13,443 nt of DNA from Methanosarcinales archaeon. Its GTDB lineage: Archaea > Halobacteriota > Methanosarcinia > Methanosarcinales > EX4572-44. The position numbers and the translations under genes were made by a program. A model generated the notes under the pieces. That model did no database searches, was not told the DNA's origin, and saw only the letters and a list, made by a program, of their open reading frames with translations. The stretch is from positions 1-13,443 of the forward strand of contig RXIJ01000025.1 in NCBI GenBank assembly GCA_004212095.1. Direction: 5' to 3'. Shown in pieces: positions 1-5,974 of the stretch. How positions within the stretch are numbered: the stretch's first letter is position 1; each line of letters begins with the position of its first letter.

Positions 1-173
1 ACTGGTGTGCCGTGTTTCTGCACGTACGATATTAATTCGGGGTAGGTTTTCTGGAAGTTGTCGTTGTCATCCTTTTCCACGATTTCTACAATTCGGTTGT
101 CTATCATGTTAAGATCGTCAAGGTACCTGTCTTCTATGTGGTACTGTCCAAGTCCCATTAATCTGGCTATCAT
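1..173 (-). CDS. pspAA: PspA-associated protein PspAA, partial (C-terminus beyond the left edge)
   Basis: The frame opens at an ATG (173-171) that overlaps the pspA stop as TAATG and stays open to the window edge for 57 codons. It begins MIARLMGLGQYHIEDRYL and continues through ...ELISYVQKHGTP. This matches what I know of the PspAA domain: a start like M-I-x-R-x-M-G-x-G-Q-Y, then D-x-L-x-x-L-N, then a G-T-P near residue 56. PspAA proteins are small (about 90 residues), are found next to PspA in archaea and many bacteria, and are thought to help the PspA membrane-repair scaffold. A strong ribosome binding site lies 7 nt upstream. The gene is cotranscribed with pspA. The identification rests on pattern memory; the missing C-terminus cannot be judged. 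Confidence 0.75.
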   Translation of the reverse strand, partial: MIARLMGLGQYHIEDRYLDDLNMIDNRIVEIVEKDDNDNFQKTYPELISYVQKHGTP

Positions 174-871
174 TATTTGTTCACCTCTCTTTGCAGGGCT
201 TCAAGCTCTTCGTCTACTGTGCTTTTCTGTTTTATGGCTGCAAGTTCCCGCTCAATTGAGTCCCCGCTTTCAAGCGTGTCTTCGAGTGTGCCTGTTTCAA
301 TCAGTTCGTCAAGCGCCTCTGATCTTGCGCGCATATTCTCGGTTTTGTCTTCAGCTCGTTGTATGGCAAGCCCAACATCAGTCATCTCTTCACCGATGCC
401 GCTCACTGATTCTGTGATTTTAACCTGTGCTTCTGCTGCCGAGTACTGTGCCTTGATCGTTTCTTTCCTGCTTCGGAAGGACTCAACCTTTGCCGAGAGT
501 CTTTTCTCGGTTGCCACGAGTTTGTCCTGTTCATGCCCCATATTTACTATCTGCTGGGTTAGCTGTTCGAACTGTGTTTGCTCCTGCGCTTTAAGTGTGA
601 GTGCTGTTCGTGCAAGGTCTTCTCTTCCTGCTTCAAGAGCAGCTTTTGCCTGCGAGGTGTGCTTGTCAATATTTACCTGCAGTTTTGTGCGCTGTATTTC
701 CAGTCGTTTCTTGGAAGTTGCCACTTCTGCCACTCCGCGCTTTACTTTTCGCAGCATTTCAAGCTGTTTTTGGTAGGAGTAATCCAGCGTCTCTCTTGGG
801 TCTTCAAACCTGTCAAGGACTTTACTTACTTTAGATTTTACTACTGTGCTCATTCTGTCTATTAATCCCAT
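173..871 (-). CDS. pspA: PspA/IM30 family membrane-stress protein
   Basis: This 232-residue protein has the usual PspA length. An amphipathic N-terminal helix (MGLIDRMSTVVKSKVSKVLD) is followed by the family phrase F-E-D-P-R-E-T-L-D-Y at about residues 22-31, then long charged heptad-like helices with no membrane segment. PspA/IM30/Vipp1 proteins form ESCRT-III-like rods and rings that bind and stabilise damaged membranes from the cytoplasmic side. The start is supported by GGTTGTGAT, a near match to GGAGGTGAT, three nt before the ATG. The downstream neighbour is pspAA (overlapping); upstream on the same strand lies a small DUF454 membrane protein. No pspF- or pspBC-like regulator is visible here. 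The family call is firm; which stress triggers it is not shown by the sequence. Confidence 0.93.
   Translation of the reverse strand: MGLIDRMSTVVKSKVSKVLDRFEDPRETLDYSYQKQLEMLRKVKRGVAEVATSKKRLEIQRTKLQVNIDKHTSQAKAALEAGREDLARTALTLKAQEQTQFEQLTQQIVNMGHEQDKLVATEKRLSAKVESFRSRKETIKAQYSAAEAQVKITESVSGIGEEMTDVGLAIQRAEDKTENMRARSEALDELIETGTLEDTLESGDSIERELAAIKQKSTVDEELEALQREVNK
181..190 (-). promoter_or_regulatory. Ribosome binding site of pspAA
   Basis: On the minus strand AGAGAGGTGA lies inside the 3' end of pspA, 7 nt before the pspAA ATG. It matches the archaeal anti-Shine-Dalgarno complement GGAGGTGA closely and fixes the start of the edge gene. Confidence 0.7.
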
Positions 872-888
872 AATATCACAACCAATCG

Positions 889-999
889 TTACTTTTTAAT
901 CACTGCGATGGTGCCATCCACTATATTAACATCCACCGCCTTTCGTATAGTAGTATCTTGTTTTTAACAGATATAGCTTCTGCTTCATTGGTAATGCTG
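889..999 (-). pseudogene. Remnant of a small gene upstream of pspA (second copy of the repeat)
   Basis: Minus-strand frames between DUF454 and pspA read NEAEAISVKNKILLYE and then, after a frame change near 937, VDVNIVDGTIAVIKK followed by TAA at 891-889. The first half is the same peptide that starts the small ORF at 1449-1529 (EAEAISVKNETVLYE). The second half has coding character and ends just before the pspA ribosome binding site. I infer an ancestral protein of roughly 37 residues whose 3' half survives here, with small deletions around the junction. Function unknown; I do not recognise the family. Confidence 0.4.
941..987. repeat. 47-bp imperfect direct repeat, left copy
   Basis: This copy begins TTTCGTATAG and ends ATATAGCTTCTGCTTCA. 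It matches positions 1472-1518 at 41 of 47 positions without gaps and in the same orientation. The two copies bracket the DUF454 gene. On the minus strand both encode an E-A-E-A-I-S-V-K-N peptide. Confidence 0.8.
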
Positions 1000-1011
1000 C
1001 CACCGTTTGTT

Positions 1012-1452
1012 TCAAGTCTGTTGTTTTGAACTCTTGATATGGAGAATATGAATAGTAACGCCAATAGCTATTAGAATCAAAATAATTCTTATAAAAAGAA
1101 TGTGAACGATAAAGACTCCTGAAAATATTATTGTCACCCATAACAAAGAAATGGACAAGATCTTCATTTTTAATGGAATTCCCTCTCCATTCTGGTAATT
1201 TTTAAAGTAGATCCCAAACCATCTATTATTTAAAAGCCAATTGTGAAATTTTTTTGAACTTTTGGCATAGCATGCACTGGCAAGTAATAAAAAGGGAACA
1301 GTAGGCAGAATAGGCAAAAATATTCCAACGATTGCAAGCCCTACAAAAAAGGTTCCCGCAACAATCAATAACGTATGGACTAGTCTTTTCGATATTTTGT
1401 TTAGCCGATTGAAACTATCATCAAATTGGCCTTCGTTGTCGCTTTTTTTCAT
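1012..1452 (-). CDS. DUF454 (YbaN-like) small membrane protein
   Basis: This 146-residue protein has a charged N-terminus (about 25 residues), a first hydrophobic stretch (about 27-60) that includes the family phrase G-I-F-L-P-I-L-P-T-V-P-F-L-L-L-A, then A-C-Y-A-K-S-S-K-K-F-H-N-W-L, and a second long hydrophobic stretch (about 95-138). That order is typical of the YbaN/DUF454 inner-membrane family, whose biochemical function is unknown. The ATG overlaps the stop of a 26-residue upstream ORF as ATGA, and a GGGGGA run upstream could serve as ribosome binding site. It lies between two copies of a 47-bp repeat and is visibly more A/T-rich than pspA, so it may be a later arrival in the psp locus. 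Confidence 0.85.
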   Translation of the reverse strand: MKKSDNEGQFDDSFNRLNKISKRLVHTLLIVAGTFFVGLAIVGIFLPILPTVPFLLLASACYAKSSKKFHNWLLNNRWFGIYFKNYQNGEGIPLKMKILSISLLWVTIIFSGVFIVHILFIRIILILIAIGVTIHILHIKSSKQQT

Positions 1453-1529
1453 AACAATTCCATTCCCCCAATTTCGTATAATACTGTCTCGTTTTTTACA
1501 GATATAGCTTCTGCCTCAAAAGTGTCCAT
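1449..1529 (-). CDS. Small ORF (26 residues), leaderless, coupled to DUF454
   Basis: The ORF starts MDTFEAEAISVKNETVLYEI, runs 26 codons, and its TGA overlaps the DUF454 ATG as ATGA. A TATA-like region centred near 1556 lies about 27 nt upstream of its ATG, the distance expected for a leaderless archaeal transcript. The central peptide is repeated in degraded form at 889-999, just before pspA. It may be a true small protein, or the truncated 5' half of a gene that DUF454 now interrupts, kept as a leader for coupled translation. No family recognised. Confidence 0.45.
   Translation of the reverse strand: MDTFEAEAISVKNETVLYEIGGMELL
1472..1518. repeat. 47-bp imperfect direct repeat, right copy
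   Basis: This copy begins TTTCGTATAA and ends ATATAGCTTCTGCCTCA, pairing with 941-987 (41/47). It lies wholly inside the 26-residue ORF at 1449-1529. Confidence 0.8.
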
Positions 1530-1552
1530 TACAGGGAGCTTTATGGAACAGG

Positions 1553-1565
1553 ATATTTATATAAT
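1553..1565. promoter_or_regulatory. Shared TATA region for divergent transcription (small ORF/DUF454 and cfbB)
   Basis: The A/T tract ATATTTATATAAT can be read as a TATA box on both strands. On the minus strand it sits about 27 nt before the ATG at 1529 (leaderless). On the plus strand it predicts a start near 1584, just before a GGAG at 1588-1591 and the cfbB ATG at 1600. No operator can be identified. Confidence 0.5.
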
Positions 1566-1599
1566 AAGCAGGAATTGTACAAGTCATGGAGTATATTTA

Positions 1600-3042
1600 A
1601 TGACACAATTATTAAATCTTCCGCGTGTGATGCTTGCTGCTGATCGTTCTTCATCCGGAAAGACCACAATCTCCATAGGAATAATGGCAGCGCTTAAGGA
1701 TATGGGGTATACTGTGCAGCCTTTCAAAGTTGGTCTGGATTATATCGATCCTGGTTATCACACCGAGATTACCGGAAGACCTGCTCGAAACCTTGATGGT
1801 TACCTGTGCAAGAGCAATACGATTCATGAGATATTCCAGTATGCTTCAAAGGGCTCTGATATTTCGATTATCGAGGGCGTACGCGGCTTATATGAAGGAT
1901 TAGACGCAACAAGCGACACCGGAAGCACGGCACAAATAGCTAAAATACTATACTGTCCGGTTGTATTGATAATCAATGCCCGGAGCATCACCAGAAGTGC
2001 TGCTGCGATAGTAAAAGGCTACACTACTTTTGATCCGGGGGTAAAAATTCTTGGTGTTATCCTGAACAATGTTGGAAGCGCGTCCCACAGCGAAAAAGCG
2101 AAGAAAGCTATTGAAACTTACACCGACATCCCTGTTATTGGTGTTATACCGAGAGATGAAGGTATGCAGATAAGTATGAGGCATCTCGGACTTATGCCTG
2201 CTATTGAAGGAAGACGCAGACTGCATGATTTTGATTCACGTCTTGGCAGTGTAAAAAGCATAACCAGTGAGGGAGTTGATATACAGCAATTACTTGAAAT
2301 TGCGCGCAGTGCGCAGCCTCTGCCAGAGCTGCCACAAACATTGTACGTACAACACCGAAAACCACCTGTTGCCAAAATTGGCGTAGCACTCGACGAAGCA
2401 TTCAATTTTTATTATCGAGACAATCTTGAATTATTAGAGCTTGAGGGTGCAAAGATAACTTATTTTAGTCCGCTTAATGATAAAAAAATTCCGGAAGTTG
2501 ATGGTTTATATATTGGTGGTGGCTATCCTGAGCTTTTTGCAGCAGAGCTTGAAAAAAACAAAACCATGCGAGAAAGCATATATAATGCATCACAATCCGG
2601 CTGCCCAATCTTTGGTGAATGCGGCGGTCTCATGTATCTTACCAGAAACATCGTCACAACCAGACTAAGCCACAGCAAATATCATATGGCAGAAGTTGAG
2701 CCTGGAAGCTATGAAATGGTAGGAGCACTGCCGGGAAATACACATCTTACCCATAAACGGGTTGTGACCTACACAGTGGCACACATAATGAAGGACACAC
2801 CAATAGGAGTTAAGAACACCAGTATCAAAGCGCACGAATTCCACCACTCTGAGATACTTGATTTGCCAGAGGATGCCACTTTTGCAATTAGAACAGAGCG
2901 TGGAACCGGTATACACAACAAACAGGATGGACTCATGGAAGGGAACACCATTGCAACATATCTCCACATACATGCAGCATCATATCCAGGGTTTGCCACA
3001 AGTTTTGTTGAAAAATGCAGACAACACCAACGACGCAGGTAA
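1600..3042 (+). CDS. cfbB: Ni-sirohydrochlorin/cobyrinate a,c-diamide synthase (CbiA/CfbB family)
   Basis: The enzyme amidates the a and c acetate side chains of a tetrapyrrole using glutamine and ATP. In methanogens CfbB acts on Ni-sirohydrochlorin on the way to F430, while its paralogue CbiA acts on cobyrinate for cobalamin. The start at 1600 gives 480 residues, near the family norm, with GGAG 8 nt upstream; the frame is open further upstream but without homologous sequence. The N-terminal P-loop A-D-R-S-S-S-G-K-T-T is at residues 15-23. D-Y-I-D-P-G-Y-H and E-G-V-R-G-L-Y-E-G follow. The C-terminal class I glutamine amidotransferase domain has G-E-C-G-G (nucleophile Cys about 341) and H-E-F-H-H-S-E (about 412-418). 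All key residues are present. I prefer CfbB because of the methanogen-like genome and the DRSSSGKTTIS start, but CbiA cannot be excluded; no other cfb or cbi gene is in the window. Confidence 0.85.
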   Translation: MTQLLNLPRVMLAADRSSSGKTTISIGIMAALKDMGYTVQPFKVGLDYIDPGYHTEITGRPARNLDGYLCKSNTIHEIFQYASKGSDISIIEGVRGLYEGLDATSDTGSTAQIAKILYCPVVLIINARSITRSAAAIVKGYTTFDPGVKILGVILNNVGSASHSEKAKKAIETYTDIPVIGVIPRDEGMQISMRHLGLMPAIEGRRRLHDFDSRLGSVKSITSEGVDIQQLLEIARSAQPLPELPQTLYVQHRKPPVAKIGVALDEAFNFYYRDNLELLELEGAKITYFSPLNDKKIPEVDGLYIGGGYPELFAAELEKNKTMRESIYNASQSGCPIFGECGGLMYLTRNIVTTRLSHSKYHMAEVEPGSYEMVGALPGNTHLTHKRVVTYTVAHIMKDTPIGVKNTSIKAHEFHHSEILDLPEDATFAIRTERGTGIHNKQDGLMEGNTIATYLHIHAASYPGFATSFVEKCRQHQRRR

Positions 3043-3061
3043 AGGATAAAGTTAAAAACGT

Positions 3062-4147
3062 TTGATGTATGTGGAACAAACGGCGACTATTATGAAAGAA
3101 CTTAAGAAATTATTGGAACGACTATCCAATGCACATGGATTATCAGGTTGTGAAGAAAGCATCAAAAATATTGTTTATGAAGAGCTTGAATCTTACGTAG
3201 ATGAAATCAGAACAGACGCGATGGGAAATGTGATTGCAACCAAAAAAGGCAGTAAGCCCTCGGTTATGATTGCAGCACACATGGACGAGATTGGACTTAT
3301 GTGTAAGTACATCGATGATAAGGGCTTTATCCACTTTGTTGAAATCGGCGGATGGTTTGATCAAACACTTCACAGCCAGCGTGTGGTTCTCCATACAGAT
3401 AAGAGCGATATTTATGGTGTCATCGGCGCCAAGCCTCCACATGTAATAAAAGAAGAAGATAAAAATAAACTCTTGAAAGCAGATGATATGTTTATTGATA
3501 TTGGAGCTAAAAACAGGAAAGAAGCGGAAGCTCGTGGTGTTAGAGTTGGTACACCTATTACAATTGATCGCGAATGTAAAAGCATGACTGAAAAGGTTAT
3601 GACAGGAAAAGCATTTGACAATCGTGCTGGAGTCTGCGTGATGATACATGCAATGAAGCGAATCAGTGAACTTGGCAGCAACGTAACCGTTCATGCAGTA
3701 GGCACAGTACAGGAAGAAGTTGGCTTGAAAGGAGCGAAAACCAGTGCTTTTTCATTGAATCCTGATGTGGCTATTGCAACCGATGGTACCATACCAGGGG
3801 ATCATCCGGGAATTGAAAAGAAGGATTCCGCTATCGAAGTTGGAAAGGGCGCTGCAATCACCATCGTTGATGCGGCAGGAAGGGGGCTTATCGCACATCC
3901 AACTGTTGTACGATGGCTTGAAGAAACAGCAAAAGAGAAAAACATCCCATACCAGCTTGACGTTGGGGACGGAGGCACAACAGATGGTACTGCCATACAT
4001 TTGACAAAAAGTGGCATTCCAACTGGTGTAGTAAGTGTACCTATCAGATATATGCACTCACCAGTGGAGACACTGGATATTGACGACCTTGAGGCAACTG
4101 CAGAATTGGTTGCACAAGCAATAACAACAGTGGACAGATACTTTTAA
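3062..4147 (+). CDS. M42 family (TET-type) metallo-aminopeptidase
   Basis: A cytosolic di-metal aminopeptidase that in archaea assembles as a dodecameric tetrahedron and trims peptides released by the proteasome. Metal ligands are visible in order: H73 and D75 (A-A-H-M-D-E), D186 (K-A-F-D-N-R-A-G), E218/E219 (T-V-Q-E-E-V-G-L-K-G), D241 (A-T-D-G-T) and H332 (R-Y-M-H-S-P-V-E). All are intact in a 361-residue frame. Three starts are possible: TTG at 3062, ATG at 3065, and ATG at 3092, where the protein would begin M-K-E-L-K-K-L-L-E-R. The last fits the usual M42 N-terminus best, but none has a clear ribosome binding site. The gene begins 20 nt after cfbB and could be cotranscribed. Older annotations call such proteins endoglucanase or FrvX. 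Confidence 0.9.
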   Translation: MMYVEQTATIMKELKKLLERLSNAHGLSGCEESIKNIVYEELESYVDEIRTDAMGNVIATKKGSKPSVMIAAHMDEIGLMCKYIDDKGFIHFVEIGGWFDQTLHSQRVVLHTDKSDIYGVIGAKPPHVIKEEDKNKLLKADDMFIDIGAKNRKEAEARGVRVGTPITIDRECKSMTEKVMTGKAFDNRAGVCVMIHAMKRISELGSNVTVHAVGTVQEEVGLKGAKTSAFSLNPDVAIATDGTIPGDHPGIEKKDSAIEVGKGAAITIVDAAGRGLIAHPTVVRWLEETAKEKNIPYQLDVGDGGTTDGTAIHLTKSGIPTGVVSVPIRYMHSPVETLDIDDLEATAELVAQAITTVDRYF

Positions 4148-4148
4148 C

Positions 4149-4301
4149 CTGTAAAGCTGCGCTTTGCAGAGATAACCTGTAACTGCACAACTTCGTTGTG
4201 CAGAACCGCACACTCCGTGTGCGAAAATAACTCTTGATTGCATTAGCACTGCATACTGCGTGTGCAGAAGGCAACTCGTGACTCTTGATTAAGTAATCAA
4301 G
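4149..4301. repeat. Row of short hairpins in the M42/tyrS convergent spacer
   Basis: Four hairpins of one design follow each other. H1: arm CTGTAAAGC (4149-4157), loop TGC, arm GCTTTGCAG (4161-4169), one G-T wobble. H2: arm CTGCACAAC (4183-4191), loop TTC, arm GTTGTGCAG, perfect. H3: arm CGCACAC (4207-4213), loop TCC, arm GTGTGCG, perfect. H4: arm CTGCATAC (4249-4256), loop TGC, arm GTGTGCAG, one wobble. A fifth, unlike hairpin (arm CTTGATTA 4284-4291, loop AG, arm TAATCAAG) ends the row. In H1-H4 the tip always reads C-T-N-C-G, and H1, H2 and H4 share a CTG-/-CAGA base while the upper stems differ. The position between two convergent genes suits bidirectional termination, but archaeal termination does not need hairpins, and there are no T-tracts after them. 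Confidence 0.75.
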
Positions 4302-4313
4302 TTGTCGAAGCGA

Positions 4314-5270
4314 TCAAGTTTTCAGTAGTTTCCGTACTGGTTCAAACATTTCTACCATGTACTTTGCTGCACTTTTTTTCACATCCTGTGGATGCAACTT
4401 TTTTGCTGCAAAGTCTCTTTCAAGTGAAGCATAGTCTATGTATTCAATATCCCCGCCAAATTTAGATGGGCGTTCGATTACAAGAGTATTGTATCGCAGA
4501 GCTATATGATATTTAAATAGTTGTAGTATTGGGTTATCTTCAATTACGCCTTCCGGGCAGTAGGCTTTGTTAATCTTTCTTTGCATTTCCTCTGGTGTGT
4601 CGTCTATAGACAGATCGTTTCGTTTTGAGCTTGACATTTTAGTACCGTCAAGTCCAATGAGTATTGGAAGGTGAATGCATAATGGCGGTTTAAATCCAAT
4701 GGAAGAAAGCCCCTCTCTTGCCAGCATGTGTATCTTTCGCTGATCTATCCCACCAACTGCAACATCAACACCAAGCATTGCAATATCTACTGCCTGCATG
4801 AGCGGATAAATCATCTGCGACACGTAAGGGTTTTGTGAATCCCTGCTCACTTCGTCCATGCTTCGTTTCGCCCGGTTCAAGGTGGTGTTTCTTGCAAGCT
4901 TGAGCACGTTTAGCATGTATTCAGGACCAAGTTGGAAATCTCTTCCAAACACGTACTTTGTGTTCTTTTGAGTAAGCCCAAGTGCTGTGAAGCATTCTTT
5001 GTTATAGATAGCTGTTTTTTGTATTTCTTCGATCGTTCCTTTCTGATTCAAATATGCATGAAGGTCAGCGATCAAAACCGTAATCTTGAATCCCGCATTC
5101 TGGAGATCTATTAGTTTGTTTACCGTCAGTACATGCCCCATATGGATAGTACCACTTGGCTCGTACCCGACATAAGCAGTTGGTGAATAGTTAGAATCAC
5201 ACAAATTTTTGATCTGCTCGTCGGTTACAAGTTCATAGGCATTTCTCTTGATTAACTCGAATCTGTTCAT
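4314..5270 (-). CDS. tyrS: Tyrosyl-tRNA synthetase, archaeal type
   Basis: This class I synthetase charges tRNA(Tyr) with tyrosine. The 318 residues match the short archaeal/eukaryotic form, which lacks the bacterial S4-like tail. The signature H-M-G-H is at 43-46 and K-M-S-S-S at 211-215. By alignment from memory with the Methanocaldococcus jannaschii enzyme, Y33 (A-Y-V-G-Y-E-P-S-G) and D162 (L-M-Q-A-V-D-I) are the tyrosine-binding residues (Y32 and D158 there). L-G-V-D-V-A-V-G-G-I-D-Q-R-K-I-H-M-L-A-R-E is fully conserved. The start ATG overlaps the stop of an upstream 72-residue ORF (ATGA) and has no ribosome binding site of its own, so translation is probably coupled. A hairpin with one bulge covers the stop codon region (4302-4318). 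Confidence 0.96.
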   Translation of the reverse strand: MNRFELIKRNAYELVTDEQIKNLCDSNYSPTAYVGYEPSGTIHMGHVLTVNKLIDLQNAGFKITVLIADLHAYLNQKGTIEEIQKTAIYNKECFTALGLTQKNTKYVFGRDFQLGPEYMLNVLKLARNTTLNRAKRSMDEVSRDSQNPYVSQMIYPLMQAVDIAMLGVDVAVGGIDQRKIHMLAREGLSSIGFKPPLCIHLPILIGLDGTKMSSSKRNDLSIDDTPEEMQRKINKAYCPEGVIEDNPILQLFKYHIALRYNTLVIERPSKFGGDIEYIDYASLERDFAAKKLHPQDVKKSAAKYMVEMFEPVRKLLKT

Positions 5271-5485
5271 GGAAATCTTATTTTATGATATAAAAAAACG
5301 GATCTGGAATGTACGATCTGTATAGTCGTCCTTGAGAACTCAAAGCCATAGTCACTATAGAAATATTCACAGTATATATAAAATTCTGAAGATGTACACC
5401 GCTTACTATTGATATCTGCAGCCTCGCATTGATCAATGCGTGGGCATATTTCAGGTAATAGTACTGTTGTTTGCTTGCATTTCAT
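5267..5485 (-). CDS. Small Cys-containing protein upstream of tyrS
   Basis: A 72-residue ORF whose stop overlaps the tyrS ATG as ATGA. A clear TATA box is centred 27 nt upstream of its ATG, which predicts a leaderless mRNA carrying this ORF and tyrS. The N-terminal half has spaced cysteines: C3, then C-P-R-I-D-Q-C (14 and 20), C30, then I-Y-C-E-Y-F (39). The four from C14 on could bind a metal. The last 30 residues look less conserved in style and may be read-through of a longer-than-ancestral frame. I do not recognise a named family. The promoter placement and overlap are the main support for it being a gene. Confidence 0.5.
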   Translation of the reverse strand: MKCKQTTVLLPEICPRIDQCEAADINSKRCTSSEFYIYCEYFYSDYGFEFSRTTIQIVHSRSVFLYHKIRFP

Positions 5486-5505
5486 TCTAAATTATGTACT
5501 AATTT

Positions 5506-5518
5506 TTTATAATATATA
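5506..5518 (-). promoter_or_regulatory. TATA box of the small ORF-tyrS operon
   Basis: The minus strand reads TATATATTATAAA, centred about 27 nt before the ATG at 5485. The spacing predicts transcription starting at or next to the start codon. Confidence 0.55.
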
Positions 5519-5535
5519 GCTATCGTTCAATCCTT

Positions 5536-5621
5536 CAAGCTGTGGCTTGTGCAGATGATAAAAAAAAGCTTGGCGTTACAAAATACATTAAGTAGTGCCT
5601 ATCAAATCGTGGCTTTGCCGC
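5536..5621. repeat. Two further small hairpins in the 5486-5974 spacer
   Basis: Hairpin one has arms CAAGC (5536-5540) and GCTTG with loop TGTG and is followed by TGCAGATGATAA. Hairpin two has arms GTGGC (5609-5613) and GCCGC with loop TTT and is followed by AGTAATTATCA. Both resemble loosely the tail GCAGA-ATAAC of the hairpins at 4149-4267 and may be diverged members. Apart from these, a decayed minus-strand ORF (5711-5884) and the tandem repeat from 5975, I see nothing in the 5486-5974 spacer. Confidence 0.4.
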
Positions 5622-5710
5622 AGTAATTATCATGTAACCATAACCGATTACAAATATCACGAATTATCTCTTTACACCCTGTAAGAAAAGAAATGAAAAA
5701 TGTGCAGGGT

Positions 5711-5884
5711 TCAGTTCTGGGGTGGTGGCTGGCATTTCATCAGGTCTTTGATTTTTACTAGCTTGACAATATGAACTTTGCCTGGCACACCTGATGTTTT
5801 CTATGCTCTTCCATTTTTATTTCTTATGGTTTGTTCAACAAGAAATGCAAATATGCTTTCCTATACATTAAAAAAGATGATCAT
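5711..5884 (-). pseudogene. Decayed ORF of unknown family with two in-frame TAG codons
   Basis: From ATG (5884) the minus-strand frame runs 57 codons to TGA (5713-5711), interrupted only by two TAG codons (about 5863-5861 and 5803-5801). The pieces read ESIFAFLVEQTIRNKNGRA and TSGVPGKVHIVKLVKIKDL, followed by MKCQPPPQN. This has the character of coding sequence, perhaps the 3' end of a transposase, but I cannot name it. Both stops being TAG would also be compatible with pyrrolysine insertion, which is much less likely for so short an orphan piece. Confidence 0.3.
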
Positions 5885-5974
5885 TTGACGATAAGACCTT
5901 AACGATTACATACAATAAAAAATCCGATAATAGAGGCGCTGAAAAGAGGAGATCAATGCAAAGCTTGTGAAAAA

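Noticed and set aside
177..776. 199-residue open frame on the plus strand opposite pspA
   Set aside because: Serine/cysteine-rich composition is that of an antisense shadow of a coiled-coil gene; pspA on the minus strand is a clear family match.
926..1141. 71-codon minus-strand ORF overlapping DUF454
   Set aside because: It is mostly an alternate frame of DUF454, rich in Tyr/Ser, and ends inside the direct repeat without independent support.
1426..1599. N-terminal extension of cfbB (58 codons)
   Set aside because: It overlaps the divergent promoter and the minus-strand small ORF, and its sequence does not resemble the family; the ATG at 1600 has a GGAG site.
4149..4301. CRISPR array
   Set aside because: The units are hairpins of varied sequence and uneven spacing without a constant repeat of 25-37 nt, and no cas gene is near.
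5700..5730. GGTTCAGTTC resembling a tRNA T-arm
   Set aside because: The invariant A of the T-loop is missing and no acceptor, D or anticodon stem can be drawn around it.
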